From an uncultured Bacteroidia bacterium (lineage in GTDB: Bacteria > Bacteroidota > Bacteroidia > Bacteroidales > Prolixibacteraceae), in the NCBI GenBank assembly GCA_903918045.1, contig CAIXCY010000187.1, positions 1 through 64,000 on the forward strand: 64,000 nt of DNA. Reading direction: 5' to 3'. The translations under genes and the position numbers were made by a program. Under the pieces are notes generated by a model that was not told the origin of the DNA, did not search any database, and was given only the letters and a program-made list of their open reading frames with translations. Numbering within the stretch: position 1 is the stretch's first letter; every line of letters begins with the position of its first letter. Shown one piece after another: positions 8,890 to 18,346 of the stretch.

Positions 8890-11202
8890 TTAATGTTGAC
8901 GATCTGCAACACCGGAACCAATCCCCCAATTCTCATTGGGTCGCGGACCCATCTGCAAAACAAGCGATCCGCCGTTAACAAGATCACGATGCGTAAACTG
9001 AGGCAGATTCAATGGCTTACCGTTTAAAAAAGCAGACTGAATGTATTTGTTCTTCGTTGAAACATCCTTCGCTTCAATCGTAAAGGTTTTGCCATTGCCT
9101 ACATTAATAACTGTCTTCTCAAACAAAGGGCTTCCAATATCGTAAATCGGTTTCCCGGGACACACGGGATAGAACCCCATAGCGCTAAAGATATACCAGG
9201 ATGACAGCTCTCCTTCATCTTCGTCGCCACAAATCCCAAGCGGACCATCATTATACCAGATTTTCATGATGTCTCTGACCCTGCGCTGAGTCTTCCAGGG
9301 TTTCCCTGCATAATTATAGAGGTACGCAATATGAAATCCGGGCTGATTTCCGTGGTTATATTGTCCAATAAGACCTGTTCCGTCGGGAAACTTATTTAAG
9401 AACTCAAATTTTAACCCTTTTCCTCCGAATTGTTCCTGAAACAGGGCATCAAGTTTATTCGCAAACAGCTCATTACCTCCCATAAGCCTGATCAGGCCGG
9501 CTACATCATGCTGAACCTGAAAGGTATAAGTCCACGCATTGGTTTCGGTATAATAGTCACGCCCGCCCTGGCCACCGCTCCAAATAGGATCCAACGGTTT
9601 CTCATTAAATACCCAATTGCCATCAGCCGATTTAGGAGCCATAAAACCGATACGGGGGTCATAAAGGTTCTTATAATTGAGGGAACGCTTCATAAAATAA
9701 TCATAATCCTCATTTTTGTTTAACGATATTGCCATTTGGGCCAGACACCAGTCATCATAACTATGTTCGAGGGTTACGGCCACTGCCTGTCTCTTCTCAA
9801 ACTTATGGACACGCGTTTCCCACTCTTTTTCGCCCAAATGAAGGGCGGGAAAGAATCCCTTGCTAAGATAAATACTATCCAACCCTGTTAATGGTCCGTT
9901 ACACCATGGGAGCATTGTCGCCTCCATCGCATTTTTCTTCATTCCCTGATACGCCTTTTCTAAATCAAAATCCTGAAATCCCTTCAAAAAGAGATCTGTA
10001 ATTGTAACCGTTTCGTGTCTTCCTGTCATAACACGCTGATCCAAAGCAGCATCACCCAGCCAGCCGCGCTGTTCGTACATCCGTAAATAGGAGCGTACAA
10101 TATCATTCTGCCGCTCTGGCTCCAGGATTGCCCCTAAGGGAAATAATGACCGGAATGATCCCCAACTCTCCCCGAGCTGATAAAAATCGTGACCTTCAGT
10201 CGGATGAACCTTATTATCCAAGAAACTGAAATATTGGCCATTTTCTGTAATATCCGATGTTTTTCTTCCCAGAACACGCGACATTGCAGTGTAAAAAGTG
10301 GTACGCTGACTTATGCTGCCACCCTCAATTTGGATCTTACCGAGTGCATTATTCCAAACGCTTCTCCCATTACTCTTTATCCGTTCAAAGTTCCAGTCCG
10401 AAATTTCTTTGTCCAAATTTTGTCGGGCCTGATCACAACTGATATAGGAGAACCCCACTTTGACCAGAACAGGTTCACTATTTGAAGTTTGGAAGGATGA
10501 ATAAAAGCCAATATCATTTCCCGACCTCTCTCTTTGACCGGGAAAAACCTCCTTATTGCTCAAACATCCCGAATTTGTGACCGGTTTGCTGAATTCGGCA
10601 TAATAATACATTTTCCGCTCAGGAAGAGCCCCTTTCGGATAGATCTGAAAACCCTCAATGTCATAATCATTTAAAACTTTCAATTTTGATTCACGTTGCA
10701 GGCTAACTAAAAGATTCGAATTCGAAGTTTCAGGAAAAGTAAATCTGTAAATAGCTGAATGTTCAGTTGCCGTGTATTCCGCATTAATATTATAATCTTC
10801 CAGAAGAACTGAATAGAAATAAGGAGTTGCCTGTTCAAGATCGTGGTCAAACCATGAGGCATTTTGCTCAGGATCCGATTTGATCTTGCCTGTTGTTGCC
10901 ATCAGTGAAAATGCTGCCATTGCTTTCGAGAAATCACTTCCAAGCGAAATAGTCGAAAACCCATAGATTTTATCGGCCAGATAAACATCCCTGATTCCAG
11001 GTGTGGTGGCAGGGATTAATCGGATCATTCCGCGTGGAAGCTGAACATCGGGGGTTGTTGCGGTAAGAAGGTGACCAATAGACCCAATAGTTGGATTGAC
11101 ATAATCGACAGGATCCTGTCCGTAAACCAAGCCGGTAAGTAAACAAAATAAAAAACAAGAGATAATCCTGTACTGCGAAATAGGGATGGTTGTTTTCATC
11201 AT
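8890..11202 (-). CDS. GH92 alpha-mannosidase, secreted
   Basis: A 770-residue Ca-dependent exo-alpha-mannosidase family protein with a signal peptide (ends near VYGQ). It opens with DYVNPTIGSIGHLLTATTPD, the typical GH92 N-terminus, and contains GDEDEGELSSWYIFSAMGFY (from residue 659), the GH92 catalytic-domain signature in which an Asp/Glu pair acts as base. The N-terminal beta-sandwich and (alpha/alpha)6 barrel lengths fit the family. The start ATG overlaps the GH16 stop by the ATGA arrangement at 11199-11202, implying coupled translation; a second ATG follows at once. GH92 members cleave alpha-1,2/1,3/1,4 mannosides or mannose-1-phosphate linkages, so pairing with NAGPA is notable. Confidence 0.95.
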   Translation of the reverse strand: MMKTTIPISQYRIISCFLFCLLTGLVYGQDPVDYVNPTIGSIGHLLTATTPDVQLPRGMIRLIPATTPGIRDVYLADKIYGFSTISLGSDFSKAMAAFSLMATTGKIKSDPEQNASWFDHDLEQATPYFYSVLLEDYNINAEYTATEHSAIYRFTFPETSNSNLLVSLQRESKLKVLNDYDIEGFQIYPKGALPERKMYYYAEFSKPVTNSGCLSNKEVFPGQRERSGNDIGFYSSFQTSNSEPVLVKVGFSYISCDQARQNLDKEISDWNFERIKSNGRSVWNNALGKIQIEGGSISQRTTFYTAMSRVLGRKTSDITENGQYFSFLDNKVHPTEGHDFYQLGESWGSFRSLFPLGAILEPERQNDIVRSYLRMYEQRGWLGDAALDQRVMTGRHETVTITDLFLKGFQDFDLEKAYQGMKKNAMEATMLPWCNGPLTGLDSIYLSKGFFPALHLGEKEWETRVHKFEKRQAVAVTLEHSYDDWCLAQMAISLNKNEDYDYFMKRSLNYKNLYDPRIGFMAPKSADGNWVFNEKPLDPIWSGGQGGRDYYTETNAWTYTFQVQHDVAGLIRLMGGNELFANKLDALFQEQFGGKGLKFEFLNKFPDGTGLIGQYNHGNQPGFHIAYLYNYAGKPWKTQRRVRDIMKIWYNDGPLGICGDEDEGELSSWYIFSAMGFYPVCPGKPIYDIGSPLFEKTVINVGNGKTFTIEAKDVSTKNKYIQSAFLNGKPLNLPQFTHRDLVNGGSLVLQMGPRPNENWGIGSGVADRQH

Positions 11203-11975
11203 TTTTTCTTATATACTTTCACATAATCCACTATAAATTCATCTGGGAAAACAGTATTCCGGAGATCCATTTTATCGGATGGAAGCTCCATACTCAGAAT
11301 TAAATATTCATCAATGTTTGATATCCCTTTGGTCACTTCATAGAATTTATATCCATCAATATAAAAGATATATTTATCCGGAAACCATTCGAGGCCGAAT
11401 TTATGAAAACCTTTGCTGACCCCTTTGAGGTAACTTTGCATTCCGTGTGTCGATTGTTGATGCGGTCCGTAAGCCCAGTGGACATTATGCGAGACGATAT
11501 CGGCCCCAAGTTTTTTGAAGAATTCCATGATATCAATTTCAGCCCCAAAGGATGAAGGGTCTTCACCTTTTGAAATTTCAGCTGACTGGATCCAGAAGGC
11601 TCCCCATACTCCGGATGACTTTTGAAGTTTTGCCCTGCATTCAAAATAACCGTATTTGGTCATATACCGCCCCTGGGTTCCAACAGCGCTGATCAAGATG
11701 CTGTCGCCCCGCTTTATTGCGGAGAGGGTAAGAAAACCATCTTTAACCTTGACTGCCTCGGGAGAGACAAAACCCAGTGCCCTGGGACCAACTCCCCGAA
11801 CTGCCCACTTTGAAGTATCAAGCTTATCACCATTGAATTGATCTTCCCAGACCAGCGCATATCCATTCGAAAAGGGGTGAAATCGTTCCCTGGAAACCGG
11901 TGGTTGAGCCGGTCGCTGAGCCAGACAACTTAGGAAAGATAAAAGTCCGGCTGCTAGTATCACAAGATTTCTCAT
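11199..11975 (-). CDS. GH16 beta-glucanase (laminarinase-type), secreted
   Basis: A 258-residue endo-glycosidase with an N-terminal signal and a possible lipobox (LSC at 15-17). WEDQFNGDKLDTSKW (43-57) is the usual GH16 opening. The catalytic motif EIDIMEF has Glu146 (nucleophile), Asp148 and Glu151 (acid/base); the ExDxxE spacing with the beta-bulge is that of laminarinase/beta-1,3-glucanase and agarase-type members rather than lichenases. It would cut an internal beta-linkage and release oligosaccharides for SusCD. It is first in the GH16-GH92-NAGPA operon. Specificity between beta-1,3-glucan and galactan cannot be settled here. Confidence 0.94.
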   Translation of the reverse strand: MRNLVILAAGLLSFLSCLAQRPAQPPVSRERFHPFSNGYALVWEDQFNGDKLDTSKWAVRGVGPRALGFVSPEAVKVKDGFLTLSAIKRGDSILISAVGTQGRYMTKYGYFECRAKLQKSSGVWGAFWIQSAEISKGEDPSSFGAEIDIMEFFKKLGADIVSHNVHWAYGPHQQSTHGMQSYLKGVSKGFHKFGLEWFPDKYIFYIDGYKFYEVTKGISNIDEYLILSMELPSDKMDLRNTVFPDEFIVDYVKVYKKK

Positions 11976-12318
11976 TTGAAGATAAATTTATTTAGTTAAT
12001 TAGTTAGTTAAAAATAATATTTATCCTGAAAGATAAATTCGCTTTCCAAATAAATTCGGAAAGCGAAAATCCGATCCCAAACCGTCTTTTCACCCCAAGT
12101 GCATGTTGCTGTTTCAAAAAATTAGGGATCTCAGTTATGGTAATCCCTTCATTAAGTTCAGGAGCCACCCATTTAAGCGATCTTTCACCAATATCGATGT
12201 CAACATAATTTCACCTATCAACTCATCCGGTTATGCAGGCTTATCCTATGAAAGAGGGAACTGCCAGTTGCCAGCTGCCAGCCGCTGATAGATTATTTTA
12301 AGCTATCAGGAAAGCAGG
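11976..12318. other. Intergenic region with hairpin, no gene seen
   Basis: This 343-bp gap separates the GH29 stop from the GH16 start. It holds the inverted repeat described separately, a run of TTAG/TTAA tetranucleotides at ~11993-12012, and a short GCCAGTTGCCAGCTGCCAG repeat near 12264-12284. A 61-codon plus-strand frame (12103-12288) shows no family features. The promoter for GH16-GH92-NAGPA should lie here, but no clear minus-strand TAnnTTTG was found. Confidence 0.6.
12031..12067 (-). terminator. Terminator after the GH29 / TIM-barrel operon
   Basis: Perfect 10-bp inverted repeat TTCGCTTTCC / GGAAAGCGAA (12038-12047 and 12058-12067) with a 10-nt loop, followed on the minus strand by TTTATCTTTC. 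It lies ~250 bp downstream of the GH29 stop and upstream of GH16. Confidence 0.5.
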
Positions 12319-13653
12319 TCAATTCAATCCCCCCTGCCCCCGGTATAATTTAAGCGGTTTATCCAGTTTTACTTTCAGAACAGTGATATATTTATCCAGC
12401 ACATTTTCAGGTATATCGATATACACCAGGCCGGGAACAGGACTCCATGAGATCTTGCCAACAACTTTATGGGACAATTGTGTTGCATTGCCCAGTACTG
12501 TGATGTCTGTAATTTTATTAATCAATCCTTTTACCATTACTGTTCCTGAGACGTGTCCATGTAAAAACAGATAAAGTGATGTAGAGTCTTTTGACAGGGT
12601 GGTTGGTCCATAAAAATGGCCTTGCGGAAGCCCCCCCACTGTATTAAAGATGGCTTCGCTGTGTTTCTTGTTCCATGCTCCGAGCTCCTTCAAAACATGA
12701 ATCTGCTCATCGGGGATCGTCCCGTCCTCTTTCGGTCCCATATCTAATAATAGGTTTCCTCCGTTTGAGACGGCATCGGCAAAAATTGTAATCACCTCGT
12801 AGGGTGTCTTCCAGTTATCATCGTGATGAAAACCCCAGTTATCATTTGTGGTCATGCAAAGCTCCCACCAGTTGTATTTTGGCCGGGAAACCGGAAAATT
12901 CTGCTCCGGTGTTTCGTAGTCGCCGTACCCCTGAAGACGACCATTGATTATGGCATTGGGATTCCCTGATAAGATAAGATTGCGCACCTTTTGAGATTCC
13001 CACTCTTCGGCACTATGTTCCCAATCACCGTCAAACCACCAGAGATCGGGTTTAAACATCGAGTTGATCTCTTGGATCTGCCCCTGGAAGAATGCTCTGA
13101 AACGCCCCCACCGTTCGTAATCATTTGATAGGTTATAACGGGAACTATCCTTTAAAAAGCCGGGGTAATTGATGTTTGACCAGTCGAGGAGTGAGAAATA
13201 GGTACCGCATTTAATATTCCGTTTGCGAAGCTCCTCAAAAAATGGTTTTATCATATCACGTTTTGCAGGGGTTGCCTTGACGATGCTTAGATCATTCATT
13301 TTTGTATCGTACATGGCAACACCATCGTGGTGTTTGGTTGTAATCACTGCGTATCTGGCACCACTCTCCTGAATAAGATCAGCCCAGGCAGCGGGATTGT
13401 AATTTTTAAGGGTGAACCCCTTGAGTTGCTTCATATAATCGGCATGGCTGATTTTTTTGTTGTGAAAACTCCACGATTCATCGATGCCGTTAACCGAATA
13501 AATTCCTGCATGGATAAAAATACCGAGTTTCGCGTCTGCAAACCATTGCATCTTATTGCTGATCTCTTTGGGATCTATTTTAGACTGGGCAGAACCCTGA
13601 ACAGCCGCTGAGAAAATCAATCCGAACAGTAAAATAATTTCTTTAAATTTCAT
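12319..13653 (-). CDS. GH29 alpha-L-fucosidase, secreted
   Basis: A 444-residue retaining alpha-L-fucosidase with a signal peptide ending near GSAQS. The (beta/alpha)8 domain shows AKLGIFIHAGIYSV (41-54), TTKHHDGVAMYDT (105-117, substrate-binding histidines) and WWFDGD with candidate nucleophile Asp208. GGNLLLDMGPKEDG, a conserved GH29 segment, follows, then a short C-terminal beta-sandwich. The SHADYMKQ and YERWGRF segments resemble the broad-specificity type, but subfamily A or B is uncertain. The gene lies 20 bp downstream of the 743-residue TIM-barrel gene and is the last gene of that two-gene unit. Confidence 0.94.
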   Translation of the reverse strand: MKFKEIILLFGLIFSAAVQGSAQSKIDPKEISNKMQWFADAKLGIFIHAGIYSVNGIDESWSFHNKKISHADYMKQLKGFTLKNYNPAAWADLIQESGARYAVITTKHHDGVAMYDTKMNDLSIVKATPAKRDMIKPFFEELRKRNIKCGTYFSLLDWSNINYPGFLKDSSRYNLSNDYERWGRFRAFFQGQIQEINSMFKPDLWWFDGDWEHSAEEWESQKVRNLILSGNPNAIINGRLQGYGDYETPEQNFPVSRPKYNWWELCMTTNDNWGFHHDDNWKTPYEVITIFADAVSNGGNLLLDMGPKEDGTIPDEQIHVLKELGAWNKKHSEAIFNTVGGLPQGHFYGPTTLSKDSTSLYLFLHGHVSGTVMVKGLINKITDITVLGNATQLSHKVVGKISWSPVPGLVYIDIPENVLDKYITVLKVKLDKPLKLYRGQGGLN

Positions 13654-13673
13654 ACCTTATTTAATTATAATTC

Positions 13674-15905
13674 TTATTCTTGGTTTTTTAAATCCAGCAT
13701 CGCACAACCTCTTTTCAGGGGAACATTCAGGATGAAGGTCTTTCCCGTTTTTCTGTACTTAATGGCTACCGGTAACTGAGACCCGGGATGCCAGGCAAGA
13801 CACTTAAACCCATCGTTCAAACCATCCACATCATTTAGAACCACCTCAATATTATCTTTTCTTCCATAAACAACAGGGATCGAATATCCGCCTTTAACCT
13901 TAAATAAATTTACCCGTGCAAGATCATCTGAAGCCTTGATAACATGGGGTTTTAAAACCCATTCACGTCCTTGCATCAGATTCATAAGCGGACCATAATC
14001 GAGGTAGAATTGATCTACATCCTGAGATTGGGAGATGGAGTGGTCGTTATTGGGGAACGGGCACATTGGAAATACTCCCATATACAGATATTTCTGAAAG
14101 AAACTGTCGCCCCCTTCATGCCTTACTGTCTCCGCATTATCGGTCCAACCCAAAGCGGTCTTGCCAATACACATAAAAGCGGTAAGGTTCAAGGCGTTGC
14201 CGCAATATGTAAATTCATCAAATAATCCGTCAACGTCTCTGAGCAGGTCTATTCGTTTATAATGATTATTTGCAAAAATCACTTTATTTGCGCCGTGCAT
14301 GATTGCCGAGAGTTTGGGAGAAAGTTTTTTCCATGAGGAGACCAATGACCGTACAGGCTTTCCTTCAAACCAGGATATCCCGTCATCTGCCCGTTCATTG
14401 AACATCCTGAACCAGTCGAAACGATCGATACAAATACCAAAAGAATTGGGGATTTCAGCTACATGCCGGTGTGCCTGTTCTACTAAAAAATTGCTGTAAA
14501 CACTATCCCCACAGTCCATAGCTATCCCATTTTCCCAGGTATAGTAAGGTACGGGAATTATGGCATTTTTAAGCTTCGGATCTTTAAGACAATTTTCAGG
14601 CATAGGAAGAATCGCTTTCTCAAATTTGGCATAAAGGATATCATTACAGTCCCTCCATAATTCAGAATCCGGTTTTTGGACTATCGTTGAAAACGGAGGG
14701 TATTTGACGTTGGAACCAAATTCTGTGACATTGAAATAGTTTAAGACATAAAATCCTTTTTCCCTGTATTTCCTCGCAAAATCATCCATTCCTGCAATAG
14801 TAATCAAATCTCCTCCAAACCGTTTCCATTTTTCATAGCGCTGAACAGGAGGAAGATACATGCCCATATAGGGAAAATCAAAACTTGCCTGCCAATTGAC
14901 CGTAAAGGCCATTTTTTTCATTTTTTCTACATCAAAATTCATCGACTCCATCGAATAGGAAGAATAGGCCGAAGTACCTCCCATCTGATTTACAAGTTTG
15001 TTTTCGGGGATAAAATATTCGGGATATCTGCTTTTCATCCAGGCAATGCCGCATCGCCAGTCGTTTTGGTGGGCAATCAGATCGAAGGAAAATCGAACTG
15101 TATTTTTATTGGAGATGCGATTATGCAACCTGCTGAATGTAATTGATCCATCAGCAGTGGTTTTCATCGTCAGGTTAATGATATTATCTTCAGGCGAAAG
15201 CGCAATAGTCAGACCTGCATCTTCCTTTTCCTCAAATATTGAAGCCAACGGTATGCAAATCAGGTTTTCCAGGTTTGGAATAAAGCCGACAGCCATGTTA
15301 TCATACTGAAAAGAGGGGGCGCCATAATAATAGGTAGCATCGGTAAAAGGTACCGGGATTAAGGGATCAATCCAGTAATGTGCTTTATCACTGGCAGGTG
15401 GCTCAACTTTAATTAAATTACGCTTCAGGCAAACAGGCACTTTTAAAGAATCAAACTGTGGGGCGCCCCAGGTTGTCCAAATTCTGGTTTCATCCGGCCT
15501 AATCGGATAGGTCAATTTGGTATCAATGCGCGTTCCCCAGGGTTCCCCCTCCCCTTCAATTGTCAATTCACACCGTATACTGTTTGTGGTTGGGATAAAA
15601 TGTTCGGTAACCATGCATGAAGCCCGTAATGAATCATTAACCAGTCTCTTTTCGACAATAAAAGAGCCATCCTCACTCTTCCGGGAATGAACGATGCCTA
15701 AGACTTTACATCCCGATAAATCGGTGGATAAGTGAAACTGGGCGATCTTTTTCCCGTCAGAACGGACAATTGAGGTGATCTCGCCATTGTCTGAAATTGA
15801 GACAATCAGATTCTTCGTCTTTAATTGGATGGCCGAACAGGTGAAAGCCAGCATGAACAATAAGAGAAGGGAGATTGGCTTTTTCTGAAAATTTCTCATT
15901 TTCAA
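13674..15905 (-). CDS. Unclassified glycoside-hydrolase-like TIM-barrel protein, secreted
   Basis: A 743-residue protein with a signal peptide ending near TCSAIQ. Residues ~25-290 look like a beta-sandwich (substrate-facing N-terminal domain as in clan GH-D enzymes). Residues ~310-640 look like a (beta/alpha)8 barrel: NQMGGTSAYSSYSM, FDFPYMGMYLPP, GFYVLNYFNVTEFG, FGICIDRFDWFRMFN and FDEFTYCGNALN. The C-terminal ~90 residues are a small beta domain. The Asp-rich IDRFDW strand is a possible nucleophile site. I cannot name the family; resemblance to uncharacterised DUF6259-type proteins is a guess. It is first in the operon with GH29, so a sugar-hydrolase role is plausible but unproved. Confidence 0.75.
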   Translation of the reverse strand: MKMRNFQKKPISLLLLFMLAFTCSAIQLKTKNLIVSISDNGEITSIVRSDGKKIAQFHLSTDLSGCKVLGIVHSRKSEDGSFIVEKRLVNDSLRASCMVTEHFIPTTNSIRCELTIEGEGEPWGTRIDTKLTYPIRPDETRIWTTWGAPQFDSLKVPVCLKRNLIKVEPPASDKAHYWIDPLIPVPFTDATYYYGAPSFQYDNMAVGFIPNLENLICIPLASIFEEKEDAGLTIALSPEDNIINLTMKTTADGSITFSRLHNRISNKNTVRFSFDLIAHQNDWRCGIAWMKSRYPEYFIPENKLVNQMGGTSAYSSYSMESMNFDVEKMKKMAFTVNWQASFDFPYMGMYLPPVQRYEKWKRFGGDLITIAGMDDFARKYREKGFYVLNYFNVTEFGSNVKYPPFSTIVQKPDSELWRDCNDILYAKFEKAILPMPENCLKDPKLKNAIIPVPYYTWENGIAMDCGDSVYSNFLVEQAHRHVAEIPNSFGICIDRFDWFRMFNERADDGISWFEGKPVRSLVSSWKKLSPKLSAIMHGANKVIFANNHYKRIDLLRDVDGLFDEFTYCGNALNLTAFMCIGKTALGWTDNAETVRHEGGDSFFQKYLYMGVFPMCPFPNNDHSISQSQDVDQFYLDYGPLMNLMQGREWVLKPHVIKASDDLARVNLFKVKGGYSIPVVYGRKDNIEVVLNDVDGLNDGFKCLAWHPGSQLPVAIKYRKTGKTFILNVPLKRGCAMLDLKNQE

Positions 15906-16070
15906 TTTTTAAAGGATTCAACTAAATAGTAAGCTGTTTAATAACAGGAAAATCAGAGCATTATAAATCCGTCATAATCCGTTAAGCTGGATTTTGTAAA
16001 AATATAAAACTATCCCCACTATTCAATTATTTTTTAGGAGCTGATTAAATGGGTTATAATATCACAATAT

Positions 16071-16104
16071 TTTGCTCCGGTTCAGAAAAAAACGGCTAAT
16101 TTTG
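16071..16104 (+). promoter_or_regulatory. Bacteroidota-type promoter for the DUF4838 gene
   Basis: TTTG at 16071-16074 and TAATTTTG at 16097-16104, 22 bp apart, match the -33 TTTG / -7 TAnnTTTG consensus. Transcription would start near 16111, giving a leader of under 20 nt before the ATG at 16129. Confidence 0.6.
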
Positions 16105-16128
16105 ATTCTCTATTAATTTAACCTGATT

Positions 16129-18333
16129 ATGAGGAGATTCCTTATCCTTGTCCTAAACCTCTGCCTGACAACGGTGGTCTTAGGTCAAATACCAATCGTG
16201 AAAAACGGAAAGGCAACGGGCCGGATTGTTGTGGATCAACACTCTTCAACCGATTTGAAAGCGGCCAATCTTTTGAATAACTTTATTAAAAAAATAACGG
16301 GAACCTTTCTGCCTGTTGTTTCGCCCTATCTTAAATCGAGGGCAGGTGATCTTTATATTGAAACCAAACCGGAGCAAGATAACCAGGCAATTCACGAAGA
16401 TGGTTTCCGGTTTACGAGTGATCATTCGACTTTCCATATTACAGGTGCCAAAGGATTGGGAAGTGTTTACGGTGTGGTTACGCTGTTGGAGGAGTACTGG
16501 GGTGTCCGGTATTATGCCGCCAATTCATACACTTTTCCCCAACAAAAAGAGCTCTTTCTTCCATCACGGCTCAATCGCACGGAAAACCCAACCTTTGAGT
16601 TCCGCCAAACGCAAGCCTACGGCCTGGCAAACGACTCGCTTTATAAGATTTGGCACCGCCTTAAAGAGCCATCAGAGATTTTTGCCGGCAATTATTGGGT
16701 GCATACTTTTGACCGTATTTTGCCAGCGGCCAAATATGGCCATACCCATCCTGAATACTATTCGTTCATTAATGGTCAGCGTCGTCCGGGAGCAGCAAGC
16801 CAGTGGTGTCTGAGCAATCCGGAGGTGTTTGAGATTGTTTCTCAAAAGATTGATTCCATTTTCAAGGCGCACCCCGACCGGAAAATGATCTCTGTAAGCC
16901 AAAATGACGGAAACAATACCAATTGTTCGTGTGAAAAATGCAAAGCGATTGATGAGGAGGAGGGGAGTCCTTCAGGAAGTATTATCCGGTTTCTGAATAA
17001 GCTGGCTGCCCGATTCCCCGACAAAGAATTCTCCACCCTGGCTTACCTCTTTTCGGTAGCTCCCCCTAAACATGTTAAACCGCTCCCAAATGTAAATATA
17101 ATGCTTTGTGATATTGACTGTTATCGGGAAGTGGGCCTGACCGAAAATCGCTCCGGGAAAACATTTATGAAGAACATGGAGGGTTGGGCAAAAATATCCA
17201 GAAATATTTTTGTCTGGGATTACGGGATCAACTTCGACAATTACATCTGTCCGTTCCCCAATTTTCATATTCTGCAGGCGAACATGCAACTGTTCAAAAA
17301 GAACCATGCCACCAAACATTTCTCACAAATCGGAGGAAGCAAAGGGGGCGATTTCTCTGAACTCCGAAGTTATGTCGTGGCTAAATTGCTGTGGAATATT
17401 AATTACAATGTTGATTCAATAATCCAATCTTTTCTGAATGGCTATTACGGAAGTGCGGCACCCTTTATTTACCAGTATATGAAGTTGCAACAAGGCGCCC
17501 TGTTGGGAAGCAATATTCCGTTGTGGATCTACGATACACCGATTACTCATAAGAATGGGATGCTGAACAGTCCATTGATGCGATGTTATCGTGAGCTTTT
17601 CGATAATGCAGAAAATGCGGTTATCGCAGATAGTACCTTCTTAAAACGGGTTTGGCAGCAACGGTTATCGATCCAGTATGCTGAATTGGAGATTACCCGC
17701 TCTAACGGGATTGATGATATAAACCGGATCAAAGCGGAGCTGGCCCTTTTTAGAAACAGGGCTAAATTACTGGAAGTAACCTCGCTGAATGAGCGGAACA
17801 ATACAATTGAGGAGTATTGTACGCTCTATCTGGAGCGGAACCTACCTGCATCCCACAAAAGCCTTGCTCACAGGGCACAAGTCAGCTATCCGCTCCCTCC
17901 TGACAAACCCTATGATAAAATTGCCGATAACGCGCTCACAGACGGCCTTTTGGGCGGTGCTACCTTTAATGAAAGCTGGATCGGCTGGAGCGGAAAGGAC
18001 GGTGAAGTTATTATTGATTTGGGTGAAGTCAAAGAAGTTGAGACTGTTCAGGCCGATTTTCTCCACAAATTAAGCGCATGGATTCTTTTGCCCAAAAGCA
18101 TAATATGTTCAACATCTTTGGATAATGTGAATTTTAACGCGATGGGAAAACAGGAGATCCAAGAGGATCTTTCAGTCGAAGTCAAATATGTAACCGTCGG
18201 GGTCACTTCAAAGGAGAAAATAAAAGCACGTTACATTAAAGTGCATATCGAAACCCTTGGAGTCTGCCCTTCCTGGCATTATGGCGTAGGATACCCGGCA
18301 TGGTTTTTTCTCGATGAGGTTTGGGTGTATTGA
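16129..18333 (+). CDS. DUF4838 protein with GH20-like N-terminal and discoidin C-terminal domains
   Basis: A 734-residue secreted protein; signal peptide ends near VVLGQ. Residues ~25-140 resemble the zincin-like domain that precedes GH20 barrels (GRIVVDQHSSTDLKAANLLNNFIKKITG; GSVYGVVTLLEEYWGVRYY). The middle carries the DUF4838 domain with a Cys cluster, Cys266, Cys268 and Cys271 (NCSCEKCKAI), probably structural or metal-binding. The last ~140 residues look like an F5/8-type C carbohydrate-binding domain. Catalysis in this family is unproved to my knowledge. It is encoded alone on the plus strand with its own promoter and converges, 13 bp apart, with the next operon. Confidence 0.85.
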   Translation: MRRFLILVLNLCLTTVVLGQIPIVKNGKATGRIVVDQHSSTDLKAANLLNNFIKKITGTFLPVVSPYLKSRAGDLYIETKPEQDNQAIHEDGFRFTSDHSTFHITGAKGLGSVYGVVTLLEEYWGVRYYAANSYTFPQQKELFLPSRLNRTENPTFEFRQTQAYGLANDSLYKIWHRLKEPSEIFAGNYWVHTFDRILPAAKYGHTHPEYYSFINGQRRPGAASQWCLSNPEVFEIVSQKIDSIFKAHPDRKMISVSQNDGNNTNCSCEKCKAIDEEEGSPSGSIIRFLNKLAARFPDKEFSTLAYLFSVAPPKHVKPLPNVNIMLCDIDCYREVGLTENRSGKTFMKNMEGWAKISRNIFVWDYGINFDNYICPFPNFHILQANMQLFKKNHATKHFSQIGGSKGGDFSELRSYVVAKLLWNINYNVDSIIQSFLNGYYGSAAPFIYQYMKLQQGALLGSNIPLWIYDTPITHKNGMLNSPLMRCYRELFDNAENAVIADSTFLKRVWQQRLSIQYAELEITRSNGIDDINRIKAELALFRNRAKLLEVTSLNERNNTIEEYCTLYLERNLPASHKSLAHRAQVSYPLPPDKPYDKIADNALTDGLLGGATFNESWIGWSGKDGEVIIDLGEVKEVETVQADFLHKLSAWILLPKSIICSTSLDNVNFNAMGKQEIQEDLSVEVKYVTVGVTSKEKIKARYIKVHIETLGVCPSWHYGVGYPAWFFLDEVWVY

Positions 18334-18346
18334 AATGACCAGAAAC

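Noticed and set aside
12103-12288. 61-codon plus-strand frame in the 343-bp gap
   Set aside because: No homology-like motif, no promoter, and opposite to the surrounding genes.
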